DNA from: Aquarana catesbeiana
Lineage: Eukaryota; Chordata; Amphibia; Anura; Ranidae
Assembly (NCBI RefSeq): GCF_042186555.1
Contig: NC_133325.1
Span: 297,566,543 to 297,630,542 of the forward strand
Direction: 5' to 3'
Length of the DNA: 64,000 nt
Shown here: positions 34,540 through 45,100 of the stretch, piece after piece
Numbering within the stretch: the stretch's first letter is position 1
Layout of the letters: the number at the start of each line of letters is the position of its first letter
Program-made: the position numbers and the translations under genes
Notes under the pieces: model-generated
Seen by the model: only the letters and a program-made list of their open reading frames with translations
Told to the model about the DNA's origin: nothing
Databases searched by the model: none

Positions 34540-35925
34540 TTTTTTTCCCAAATAACATTTTTATTATATATATTGGTAATACACGGTAAAGGAACACGGA
34601 AAATCACAAACAATATCCAATATATCCACTTGTGGCGTTAAACTTATATTCAATATGGTTTAGTTGTTAATAGTTCCTTTGGTAAACAGAGAAGAAAATA
34701 GTAACTTAATTCAGTTACTGGAACGTATCACATTCTCTCATAGTAAAAAAAAAAAAAAAAAAAAGAAGGGAATAAGTCATAAGAACCTGTAGTATAGTGG
34801 ATTTGGGGGGGGGGGGGGGGGATAGGAGGAAAGAAAAGAGAGGAAAGAAAAGAGGAAAGGAGCCATCTGGTTAGGTTTATTACCTGGTCATGGTGGGTCC
34901 TCCCGGAGGTGCCACAGCTCCCAGACCCTGTTGTGAGCCTCTAGCCTGTCCTGTATTCTAGCCGTCATTTTCTCCATCAGTTCAACATCATTAATCCTAG
35001 AGTAAAGATCTTCAGCAGAGGGTGGAGAACGGCGTTTCCAATTTAGGGCTACTAGGCAGCGTGCTGCAGTAAGTATATGTTTCACTAATTTCTTGTACGG
35101 TTTGCAAAGTTTCAGTGGTGATAAGCCTAGTAGAAAAAATTTTGGGGACTCCCGAACCTCAACTTCTAAAATGCGAGAAAGGAGGTCCCGAACCATTTCC
35201 CAGTACGGGGTAAATATTGGGCAGGTCCAATAGATGTGTATAAAAGTACCTTTTGCTTCCTGGCAGCGCCAGCATTTATCTGAGCTAGTAGGGAAGATTG
35301 TGTGAAGCACATCTGGTGTCAGGTATCAAAAGCAAAGAATTTTATATGAATTTTCTTTATAAAGTGTACACATTGAACTCTTTGCCGTCTGGTTCCATAT
35401 TGCCTGCCACTGCGCTAATGGGAGTTCTTCATTAAGGATCTTCTCCCATTTGAGCATGTAGTGATATTTGCCTTGCTCCTCTAGGGGGAAGGCATTCAGA
35501 ATCTTATAGATTCCTGATATGAGTCCTTTCTGTGTGTTACCTGCTAAGATTATAGTTTCAAACGGGGATGGAGGTGAAAATTGCAAGTTCGGGGCTATGG
35601 TTAGTGCGTAATGTCATATTTGTAGATACCCATAAAATGCTTGTCTCGGCAAATCATGTTTGGTCTGTAAGTCTGAGAAGGACAGTAATTTATGGGTTCT
35701 GGGATCTACTATACTCCTGAAGTGAAATAAATTCTTAGAAGACCAAGGGTGTGACATCTGGTGGGTGAGGCTATCTGGCACTTTAGGGTTACACACAAAG
35801 GAGGTTAAGGTCGATCTTTCTGAGTACAGTTTATTGGATTGAGCCAGCAAGTCCGCCGTAGCAAGGACATAGGGGCCAGCAGACGGTCGGGGGTCACATC
35901 CGCATTCGCATTCCATAACAGATTA
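34540..35925 (-). mobile_element. L1 LINE 3' fragment
   Basis: On the minus strand, 35,614-35,916 reads FSDLQTKHDLPRQAFYGYLQI, 35,326-35,586 continues the connection region and 34,888-35,310 gives DKCWRCQEAKGTFIHIYWTC (Cys/His motif) and a C-terminal helix-rich end, all typical of L1 ORF2. The 3' UTR continues to about 34,540. Low-complexity A20 and G14-16 runs sit at 34,746-34,763 and 34,806-34,820. The 5' part is missing. It is a different, better-preserved subfamily from the L1 at 15.6 kb, with three frames rather than many. Confidence 0.85.
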
Positions 35926-36677
35926 TTCGGGTGTGTTATAATAGAAAAAATACCGCGCTATAGTAAACCAAGAATTTCCTGTAAGTCATAACACAGAAAA
36001 TGGAAAATGTGAAAAACCAAACAAAAAATCTCAAATCAATGATTTCAAAATTCTAATAAAAGCAGCTGCTCTATGTGAAATACACACAACAACATAAATA
36101 ATAGCAAAAGTAGCAGCACTGATATCCCAAAAGTGAGTAAATGGTGTTTAAATATAAAATTAACCTAAAATTTTGACACAAAAAAGGGTTGACAAAAATG
36201 TGGATAACAATAAACTAAAAATATTAAACCAACACTGATTAATTATTACAGCATTAATTAAGTGAGAAATTAGTCCATAAAAAAGTGTTGTGAGAAGGCC
36301 TTAGACTCAAATCTGGGTCTTCTAAGTGGAATGAATAGATAATTAGGTGAATAATTCCTCCACCGCACCACCATGATAGCTCAGTAAGAAATGCACGCTT
36401 ACCACAAGGCAAGCCCAAAGGAGCTTGCAACCTTAACCCGGTCGGGGCCTTTTCCTGGATGGACTGATTGGACAACAATACTCCACTCCCTTTGTCCAGA
36501 GGGGATAATGAAAAACACTGCTCCACCAAGCCACAGGGGATCGGTCACACCATGGAAGGATGTAAATGCAACTCCAAGATAAGGGATGGTTCCCATTCAA
36601 AGGTTCACCAGGGAAAGAAAGGGAAACACCATAGCGTAATCCTGGTAACTACCGTTTATTAAGAAAGTTAAAAACAC
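35926..36677. other. AT-rich flank of the Harbinger element
   Basis: No gene. GATTATTCGGGTGT (35,928) recurs in the same orientation at 51,143. Segment 36,235-36,357 belongs to the inverted repeat, with its partner at 50,598-51,118. ACCGTTTATTAAGAAAG (36,650) is just outside the Harbinger terminus. Confidence 0.5.
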
Positions 36678-37457
36678 TAATGCCCCGTACACACGGTCGG
36701 ATTTTCCGATGGACAATGTCTGATCGGAGCGTGTTGTCGGAAATTCCGGCCGTGTGTGGGCGTCATCGGACATTTTCCATCAGATTTTCCGACACACAAA
36801 GTTGGACAGCAGGAGATAAAATTTTCCGACAACAAAATCCGATCGCGTCAATTCCGACCGTGTGTGGCCTGTTCCGACGCACAAAGTGCCACGCATGCTC
36901 AGAAGAAATTCCGACACGGGACAGCTCGTTCTGGTAAACTTAGCGTTCGCAATGGATACAGCACTTTCGTCACGCTGCAATTTTCAAAATGGTTTAATAC
37001 AGCGCACTCTCTTCTTCTTTATAATGTGACAAGAATTAAGTAGTTTTGATGCTCATATTCACACACACTTCTCACAAACTTTTCTTTGTGTTTTTTTAGT
37101 GGGATTCCCTCAATATATTGTTATTAGTTGTCACATCTGACAGTTTTATATTTTTTATGTTTTTTTTTTTTGGATTTTAAGCCTTTTTTTTTCTTTAATG
37201 TTTGGATTTTTTCCAAGGCTGATCTTTGTTCAATGTTATTTTTATTTTTACTCCAGAATATTTTTGTGTGTGTTTTGTGTGTCAAGTTACCCCAACACCA
37301 TTATTATCTTTTATTATTTAATCTCCAGGAGATTTTTTGTTGTTGGTGTCACTTGTTCATTTCACATTGTATATTTGAAATGTACCTGAATCCTCACAAA
37401 CAAACTGTCATTTTTGAAGGAAAACACATAGGAGAGTATAATTCAAAACAAAAATCC

Positions 37458-37463
37458 TTTATT
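37458..37463 (-). terminator. Polyadenylation signal for the MADF gene
   Basis: AATAAA on the minus strand lies about 250 bp downstream of the MADF stop codon (37,716) in the expected orientation. Confidence 0.5.
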
Positions 37464-37555
37464 AAGGGATCAGAACCAAACAAAGAGGAAGGCAACACTG
37501 GATCAACAGCAGAAATTAGTGAAGCCTGGGACCCCCACGACAGACATCAATTCTT

Positions 37556-37760
37556 CAACATCAAAATTGGTGGCCTGAGGAGTCCATATCTAAGGGAGGG
37601 CAGTCTGGTCCGGGATTCACAGAGACTCGGATAGCAGCAGATGACATCTGTGTCCCCAGGCTGTGGTACCACAAGAGGCTGCATTTTTTGGCCGACCAGA
37701 CTGGACCCAGGGCAATCACTGTCTAGTCTTCCTTCCACGCTTCCTTCCGGGCTGTGGCTG
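37556..37760 (+). pseudogene. Inverted partial duplicate of the MADF gene
   Basis: The plus strand here is about 80% identical by eye to the minus strand of 38,462-38,680: LRSPYLREGSLVRDSQRLG, a stop, then frames equivalent to the AADDIYVPRMWYYDRLHF part of the MADF exon. It lacks the start of the domain and overlaps the antisense 3' end of the intact gene. It is an inverted duplicate with one stop and a frameshift, so not functional as a protein. Antisense transcription from it could pair with the MADF transcript, which is speculation. Confidence 0.8.
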
Positions 37761-38856
37761 TGCAGTTGGAGATGTGGCAGGAGGAGGAGTAGGACCTGGA
37801 GGAGGAGGAGGACTGGGGGGACCTGGAGGAGGACTGGGAGGACCTGGAGGAGGACTGGGAGGACCTGGAGGAGAGGGAGGAGGAGGAGGAGGAATGGGGG
37901 GACCTGGAGGAGGACTGGGAGGACCTGGAGGAGGACTGGGAGGACCTGGAGGAGAGGGAGGAGGAGGAGGAGGACCATCCCAAAGCTGTGTGTGAGGTGT
38001 AATTTGGCCCCTCATACCTTTCTCCAGAGCCTCTGATATGAGGGCCTGACACATGGCTTTTTGGCCCTCCTCCATCCTCTGCATTTTATATGCTATGAAT
38101 GCAGCAATGTTCTCCTGCATGGTGTGTGGTGCTCCCAGGACCTCTGTAGCCCTCCAAAAGAATCTGATAGCCGCCTCCTCTAGGGCACTCGTCCTACTGC
38201 CACTTTCTCTTTTCAGGGGGGGTGGAGGGACCTGCAGATCAGCCAGCCGGCTCGGCCCGGCCACCTCCTGGCTGAGACTTCCCTGTGTATGAAAAAGGGA
38301 CATAGTTGTAATGTTTTGCATCATCAATCACAATCCTAAATTAGTACTCCCAACTAACATCTAGTTAACATCATTGATTGGACAAGCAGAAATATTTAGA
38401 GGAATGCTATACCTGGCTCAATCTGGGCTCCTCCACATGTGGCCTGGAAGGCCCAGGTTGGGCGTCAGAAGCCTCAGCCGGGGGGGAAGGAAGCGTGGAA
38501 GGAAGACTGGAGAGGGATGACCTGGGTTCAGTCTGGCCTGCCAGAAAGTGCAGCCTGTCGTAGTACCACATCCTGGGGACATAGATGTCATCTGCTGCTC
38601 CGGATCTCTGTGAATCCAGGACTTTCTTGCGCTCCCTCAGATATGTACTCCTCAGGCAACCAATTAATATCTTTAAATAAGTGATGTCTGCCGTGGAGAT
38701 CACCTGCTTCACAATTTCACACAATTGCTCCAGTGCTGCCTTCCTCTTTGCTTGGTTCTTGAAATGGGGGTGGGTAATCTCCCACAGACAGGGCAGCTCA
38801 CTTAGCATATCAATGAATAGTGACATGAAGTCAGTATCTCTCATTAAGATATCCAT
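37716..38856 (-). CDS. MADF-domain protein of the Harbinger element
   Basis: Two coding exons on the minus strand: 38,856-38,413 and 38,282-37,716, joined in phase 0 (donor CAG|GTATAG, acceptor ACACAG|GGAAG), giving about 336 residues. ATG 38,856 follows an acceptor (CTTGCAG|TGAAC at 38,861), and a donor GAAG|GTAAGAG at 38,971 suggests a non-coding first exon. The MADF domain occupies roughly residues 12-115 (SLFIDMLSELPCLWEITHP, then LRSTYLRERKKVL and VPRMWYYDRLHFL), a trihelix DNA-binding fold. Exon 2 has a helix-rich stretch (ENIAAFIAYKMQRMEEGQKA) resembling the C-terminal interaction regions of MADF proteins, then a proline-rich repeat and a basic tail (GRKRGRKTRQ). No frameshift or stop is seen. 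MADF genes are known on Drosophila PIF elements. Here the likely role, by inference, is a DNA-binding partner of the transposase. Confidence 0.82.
37795..37975. repeat. GGA-rich minisatellite coding the proline-rich tail
   Basis: Units of about 21 bp (GGACCTGGAGGAGGACTGGGA) recur, with a longer ~90-bp block (GGAGAGGGAGGAGGAGGAGG and flanks) present twice. Read on the minus strand it encodes PPSPPPGPP-type repeats of the MADF protein; length changes in units of three keep the frame. Confidence 0.85.
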
Positions 38857-38971
38857 GTTCACTGCAAGACACAACACAAGACAAAGCCTAATGTCAGACA
38901 AAACTCTCCTAATCTTGTTACAATATAGGCCTCAATCTAGAAGCAGTATAGGCACAAGTTTGTCTCTTACC

Positions 38972-39144
38972 TTCGTTCTTACGATCGGCGCGTCCAATGC
39001 TCCTTCCTCCGCTCACAGATCGTACGTAATACGCACACGTGTTACGCTTTATACACACTGCGCATGCGTGTAACTCCGCCCGCCCCTGACGTTCTTTCTA
39101 GTGTATTCCCCGCCCCTTTTCGTTCGGCGCAGTGGGTGAAGAGC
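38972..39144. promoter_or_regulatory. Candidate CpG-rich bidirectional promoter
   Basis: The interval between the divergent MADF 5' exon and the Myb ATG is CpG-rich in an AT-rich surrounding. It contains GCGCATGCG (NRF1-like), CCGCCCGCCCC and CCCCGCCCC (SP1-like), TGACGTTC (CRE-like half) and GTCCAATG (CCAAT). No clear TATA box is placed for either gene. Such a layout would let one region drive both element genes; this is inference from motifs. Confidence 0.6.
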
Positions 39145-42100
39145 ATGATGGCAGAGTTACAGCAGGTGCATGCTAATTCTAGCAACGAGGAGGAGGAGGA
39201 GGAAAGGCCGTATCCAGGCACGTCCCGATCCAGAAGGAGACGTTTTAAGGCCACAAATATGTCGTTTGGGGAGATGTTGGAGATGGTAGACATCATGAGG
39301 AAGTCCGACTATGACGGAAAATATGGGCCTTACCCCCACCCCAACATCCGAAAGGCCAAAATCATTGGTAAAGTGGTCCGGAGTCTGGAGAGGAATTTCG
39401 GGGTACGAAGATCTAAAGATCAGCTCAGGAAGCGGTGGTCGGACCTGAAGTTGAGAGAGCCAGAGCAGTACCGAAAGATCCGGAGAGTGCTGCAAAAAAG
39501 TAAGTAGTTGTGCTGCGTTCCTATTCTTTCTGTCTTTATTACGTTTGTTCTGCTCCATATGCTTTTATTAATTGTAGAGTTTAACCACTTCAGCCCCGGA
39601 AGGTTTTACCCCCTTCCTGACCAGAGCACTTTTTACAATTCGGCACTGCGTCGCTTTAACTGCTAATTGCGCGGTCATGCAATGCTGTACCCAAACGAAA
39701 TTTGCGTCCTTTTCTTCCCACAAATAGAGCTTTCTTTTGATAGTATTTGATCACCTCTGCCGTTTTTATTTTTTGCGCTATACACGGAAAAAGACCGAAA
39801 ATTTTGAAAAAAAATGATATTTTCTACTTTTTGTTCTAAAAAAAATCCAATAAACTCAATTTTAGTCATACATTTAGGCCAAAATGTATTCGGCCACATG
39901 TCTTTGGTAAAAAAAAAGTCAATAAGTGTATATTTATTGGTTTGCGCAAAAGTTATAGCGTCTACAAACTAGGGTACATTTTCTGGAATTTACACAGCCT
40001 TTAATTTATGACTGCCTATGTCGTTTCTTGAGGTGCTAAAATGGCAGGGCAGTACAAAACCCACACAAATGACCCCATTTTGGAAAGTAGACACCCCAAG
40101 GAATTTGCTGAGAGGCATGTTGAGCCCATTGAATATTCATTTTTTTTGTCCCAAGTGATTGATCAATGACAAAAAAAAAAAAAAATTACAAAAAGTTGTC
40201 ACTAAATGATATATTGCTCACACAGGCCATGGGCATATGTGGAATTGCACCCCAAAATACATTTAGCTGCTTCTCCTGAGTATGGGGATACCACATGTGT
40301 GAGACTTTTTGGGAGCCTAGCCGCGTACGGGGCCCCGAAAACCAATCACTGCCTTCAGGATTTCTAAGGGCGTACATTTTTGATTTTACTCCTCACTACC
40401 TATCACAGTTTTGAAGGCCATAAAATGCCCAGATGACATAAAACCCCCCCAAATGACCCCATTTTGGAAAGTAGACACCCCAAGCTATTTGCTTTGAGGC
40501 ATGTTGAGTCCATGGAATGTTTTATATTTTGACACAAGTTGCGGGAAAGTGACAAATTTTTTTTTTTTTTTTTTGCACAAAGTTGTCACTAAATGATATA
40601 TTGCTCACATAGGCCATGGGCATATGTGGAATTGCACCCCAAAATACATTTAGCTGCTTCTCCTGAGTATGGGGATACCACATGTGTGGGACTTTTTGGG
40701 AGCCTAGCCGCGTACGGGACCCCGAAAACCAATCACTGCCTTCAGGATTTCTAAGGGCGTACATTTTTGATTTTACTCCTCACTGCCTATCACAGTTTCG
40801 GAGGCATGGAATGCCCAGGTGGCACAAACCCCCCCCCAAATGACCCCATTTTGGAAAGTAGACACCCCAAGCTATTTGCTGAGAGGCATGGTGAGTATTT
40901 TGCAGCTCTCATTTGTTTTTGAAAATAAAGAAAGACGAGAAAAAAATTTTTTTTTTTTCTTTTTTCAATTTTCAAAACTTTGTGACAAAAAGTGAGGTCT
41001 GCAAAATACTCACTATACCTCTCATCAAATAGCTTGGGGTGTCTACTTTCCAAAATGGGGTCATTTGGGGTTTTTTTTTGCCACCTGGGCATTCCATGGC
41101 CTCCGAAACTGTGATAGGCAGTGAAGAGTGAAATCAAAAATTTACGGCCTTAGAAAGCCTGAAGGCGGTGATTGGTTTTCGGGGTCCCGTACGCGGCTAG
41201 GCTCCCAAAAAGTCCCACACATGTGGTATCCCCACAATGACAAAAAAAAAAAAAATTACAAAAAGTTGTCACTAAATGATATATTGCTCACACAGGCCAT
41301 GGGCATATGTGGAATTGCACCCCAAAATACATTTAGCTGCTTCTCCTGAGTATGGGGATACCACATGTGTGAGACTTTTTGGGAGCCTAGCCGCGTACGG
41401 GGCCCCGAAAACCAATCACTGCCTTCAGGATTTCTAAGGGCGTACACATCAGGATTTCTAAGGGCGTACGCCCTTAGAAATCCTGAAGGCAGTGATTGGT
41501 TTTCGGGGTCCCGTACGCGGCTAGGCTCCCAAAAAGTCCCACACATGTGGTATCCCCATACTCAGGAGAAGCAGCTAAATGTATTTTGGGGTGCAATGCA
41601 AAAATTTGTGTAAAATTGGGTGCAAAAATTTACGGCAATCACCGCCTTCAGGCTTTCTAAGGCCGTAAATTTTTGATTATACTCTTCACTGCCTATCACA
41701 GTTTCGGAGGCCATGGAATGCCCAGGTGGCAAAAAAAACCCCCAAATGACCCCATTTTGGAAAGTAGACACCCCAAGCTATTTGATGAGAGGAATAGTGA
41801 GTATTTTGCAGACCTCACTTTTTGTCACAAAGTTTTGAAAATTGAAAAAAGAAAAAAATAAATTTTTTTTCTCGTCTTTCTTTATTTTCAAAAACAAATG
41901 AGAGCTGCAAAATACTCACCATGCCTCTCAGCAAATAGCTTGGGGTGTCTACTTTCCAAAATGGGGTCATTTGGGGGGGGGTTTGTGCCACCTGGGCATT
42001 CCATGGCCTCCGAAACTGTGATAGGCAGTGAGGAGTAAAATCAAAAATGTACGCCCTTAGAAATCCTGAAGGCAGTGATTGGTTTTCGGGGTCCCGTACG

Positions 42101-45100
42101 CGGCTAGGCTCCCAAAAAGTCCCACACATGTGGTATCCCCATACTCAGGAGAAGCAGCAGAATGTATTTTGGGGTGTAATTTCACATATTCCCATGGCAT
42201 GTTTGAGCAATGTATCATTTAGTGACAACTTTGCGCAAAAAAAAATAAAAAAAATAAAAAATTGTCTCTTTCCCGCAACTTGTGTCACAATATAAATTAT
42301 TCCATGGACTCAACATGACTCTCAGCAAATAGCTTGGGGTGTCTACTTTCCAAAATGGGGTCATTTGGGGGGGTTTTGAACTGTCCTGGCATTTTATGCA
42401 CAACATCTAGAAGCTTATGTCACACATCACCCACACTTCTAACCACTTGAAGACAAAGCCCTTTCTGACACTTATTGTTTACATAAAAAAATAATTTTTT
42501 TTTGCAAGAAAATTACTTTGAACCCCCAAACATTATATATTTTTTTTAAAGCAAATGCCCAACAGATTAAAATGGTGGGTGTTTCATTTTTTTTTTTCAC
42601 ACAGTATTTGCGCAGCGATTTTTCAAACGCATTTTTTGGGGAAAAAACACACTTTTTTACATTTTAATGCACTAAAACACACTATATTGCCCAAATGTTT
42701 GATGAAATAAAAAAGATGATCTTAGGCCGAGTACATGGATACCAAACATGACATGCTTTAAAATTGCGCACAAACGTGCAGTGGCGACAAACTAAATACA
42801 TTTTTAAAAGCCTTTAAAAGCCTTTACAGGTTACCACTTTAGATTTACAGAGGAGGTCTACTGCTAAACTTACTGCCCTCGATCTGACCTTCACGGCGAT
42901 ACCTCACATGCATGGTGCAATTGCTGTTTACATTTGACGCCAGACCGACGCTTGCGTTCGCCTTAGCGCGAGAGCAGGGGGGACAGGGGTGCTTTTTTTT
43001 TTTTTTTTTTTTTTTTTTTCTTTATTATTATTATTTTTTTATCTTATTTTTAAACTGTTCCTTTCATTTTTTTCTTTTTTTTAATCATTTTTATTGTTAT
43101 CTCAGGGAATGTAAATATCCCCTATCATAGCAATAGGTAGTGACAGGTACTCTTTTTTGCAAAAATTGGGGTCTATTAGACCCTAGATTTCTCCTCTGCC
43201 CTCAAAGCATCTGACCACACCAAGATCGGTGTGATAAAATGCTTTCCCAATTTCCCAATGGCGCTGTTTACATCCGGCGAAATCTAAGTCATAAAATGCT
43301 CGTAGCTTCCGGTTTCTTAGGCCATAGAGATGTTTGGAGCCACTCAGGTCTCTGATCAGCTCTATGGTCAGCTGGCTGAATCACCGGCTGCATTTTCAGG
43401 TTCCCTGTTGAGACAGGAGAGCCAGAGAAAAACACGGAAGACGTTGGGGGGGGAGGGGCATTCCCTCCCACTGCTTGTAAAAGCAGTCTAGAGGCTAATT
43501 AGCCGCTAGGATTGCTTTTACATGAAAGCCGACCGCTGGCTGAAAAGAATGATACCAAGATGATACCTAAACCTGCAGGCATCATTCTGGTATAACCACT
43601 CAAAGTCGTGAATGGCGTACCTGAAGACACAAAAATGGTTAACAATAAAGCACAGTAAACGGTAAGGTATAAAAAATTGCATACCTGAAAAGCAAACATG
43701 ATAAAACATAATAACAATAAAACATTGCAGAATAGAATACAGTAAAAAAGAACAGAACAAGAGAGAGAGAATAGAGAGAGAAAGAACAATAAAACGACAA
43801 CTATTTTTTTTTTATTTTATATTTTTGTATGTGTTTTTTTTTTTTTTTTTTTACACTTTTTTTTGTAACTAACTTTTATAACTGTAACCGGTTCCAGGTT
43901 CGGGTCTCTCAAAATGCGATGGCATCTTGGGAGACCCTGTGAAAGTGTGCCTAGTCTGTGCAATGCTGTACCCTACGCTAATACTCAACTAGTGAATGGT
44001 AGCGTTCAAAACATTCACCAATGCAAAGACCAGGATTGTCAGGACAGGAGGGACAATAATAGCGGGTGTCACGTCTATATCCGCACTTGCTGCAGACACA
44101 ACATCTTTTTTGGGGGGGTTCGTTGGGTAGGGGTACTCGGGAGGACGTAAAGAAAATGCCTCTCATGCAGCCGACTGCATTTGGTTGGGGATGTGAATGG
44201 GGGAAGTACGGGCGCTGCAGAAGCGGTGGGTTCCCAATTAGGATTGGCGAATGCAGCAGGAAGGGCACTATGGGCACGATGGGCCTGTGTTTGTCTTCTT
44301 GGTGGCAGCGGGACACTACTTGTGCTTGCCACCTCACCAGCTTGAACTGCACTTATGGGACTCGCCACGTCACCACGTGTTACTGCAGTGCTGGTTTGAC
44401 TACGACCGGGGTGTACTAGGCCGCTGGCGCTTGCCAGTTCACCAAAACGCTACCAAAAAAACTGTTAGCGATCGCAAGGATCAGGCCTGACTCTGCGAAC
44501 GCTGCAGTTATGCGTTTAGTGTTTTGTAAGTGTCAGTGATCGATCGATACTGCACTTGGGTGGGCTGGGCTGGGCCGGGCGGAGGGGCAAAACGCAGGTG
44601 CTAGCAGGTATCTGGGCTGATCCCGCTAACACTGCGTTTGTGGGAACCCTAAACTGCTGGGGACGCTAGTATAGATCTGATCAGATCAGATACTATACCA
44701 CTAAGGGAGGTGTATGCTGCATGCGTGGGTGTTAGCGGTACTGGCGCTAATCTGACGCTGCCTGGGGCTGGTGCTTGCCAGTTCACCAAAACGCTACCAA
44801 AAAAACTGTTAGCGATCGCAGGGATCAGGCCTGACTATGCGAACGCTGCAGTTATGCGTTTAGTGTTTTGTAAGTGACAGTGATCGATCGATACTGCACT
44901 TGGGTGGGCTGGGCTGGGCCGGGCAGAGGGGCAAAACGCAGGTGCTAGCGGGTATCTGGGCTGATCCCGCTAACACTGCGTTTTCGGGAACCCTAAACTG
45001 CTGGGGACGCTAGTATAGATCTGATTGGATCAGATATTGATCCGATCAGATACTATACCACTAAGGGAGCTGTACGGTGCGTGCGTGGGTGTTAGCGGTA

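Larger units (their letters stand above)
30985..36357. repeat. Left arm of a ~21-kb inverted-repeat composite
   Basis: Segments 30,985-31,250, 31,380-31,470, 31,627-31,696, 34,080-34,265 and 36,235-36,357 are recognisable in reverse complement at 52,230-52,350 (plus 52,140-52,180), 51,470-51,560, 51,245-51,320, 51,260-51,425 and 50,598-51,118. Examples are CACTATTATATTT with TAGTGTAGTG, and GTGCTGTCTAACAGCATG with ACTGTTAGACAGGACAAT. The arm is broken by a hAT element (31,756-33,881) and an L1 tail (34,540-35,925). It also contains its own smaller palindrome centred near 34,185. Confidence 0.75.

Noticed and set aside
37128..37634. 168-codon plus-strand frame near the Harbinger left end
   Set aside because: The first part is T-rich (Phe/Leu-rich) and the last part is the inverted MADF fragment; not a distinct gene.
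40186..42295. A family of frames starting MYALRNPEGSDWFSG on both strands
   Set aside because: Repeated-unit translation in a palindrome; no known domain and copies point in both directions.
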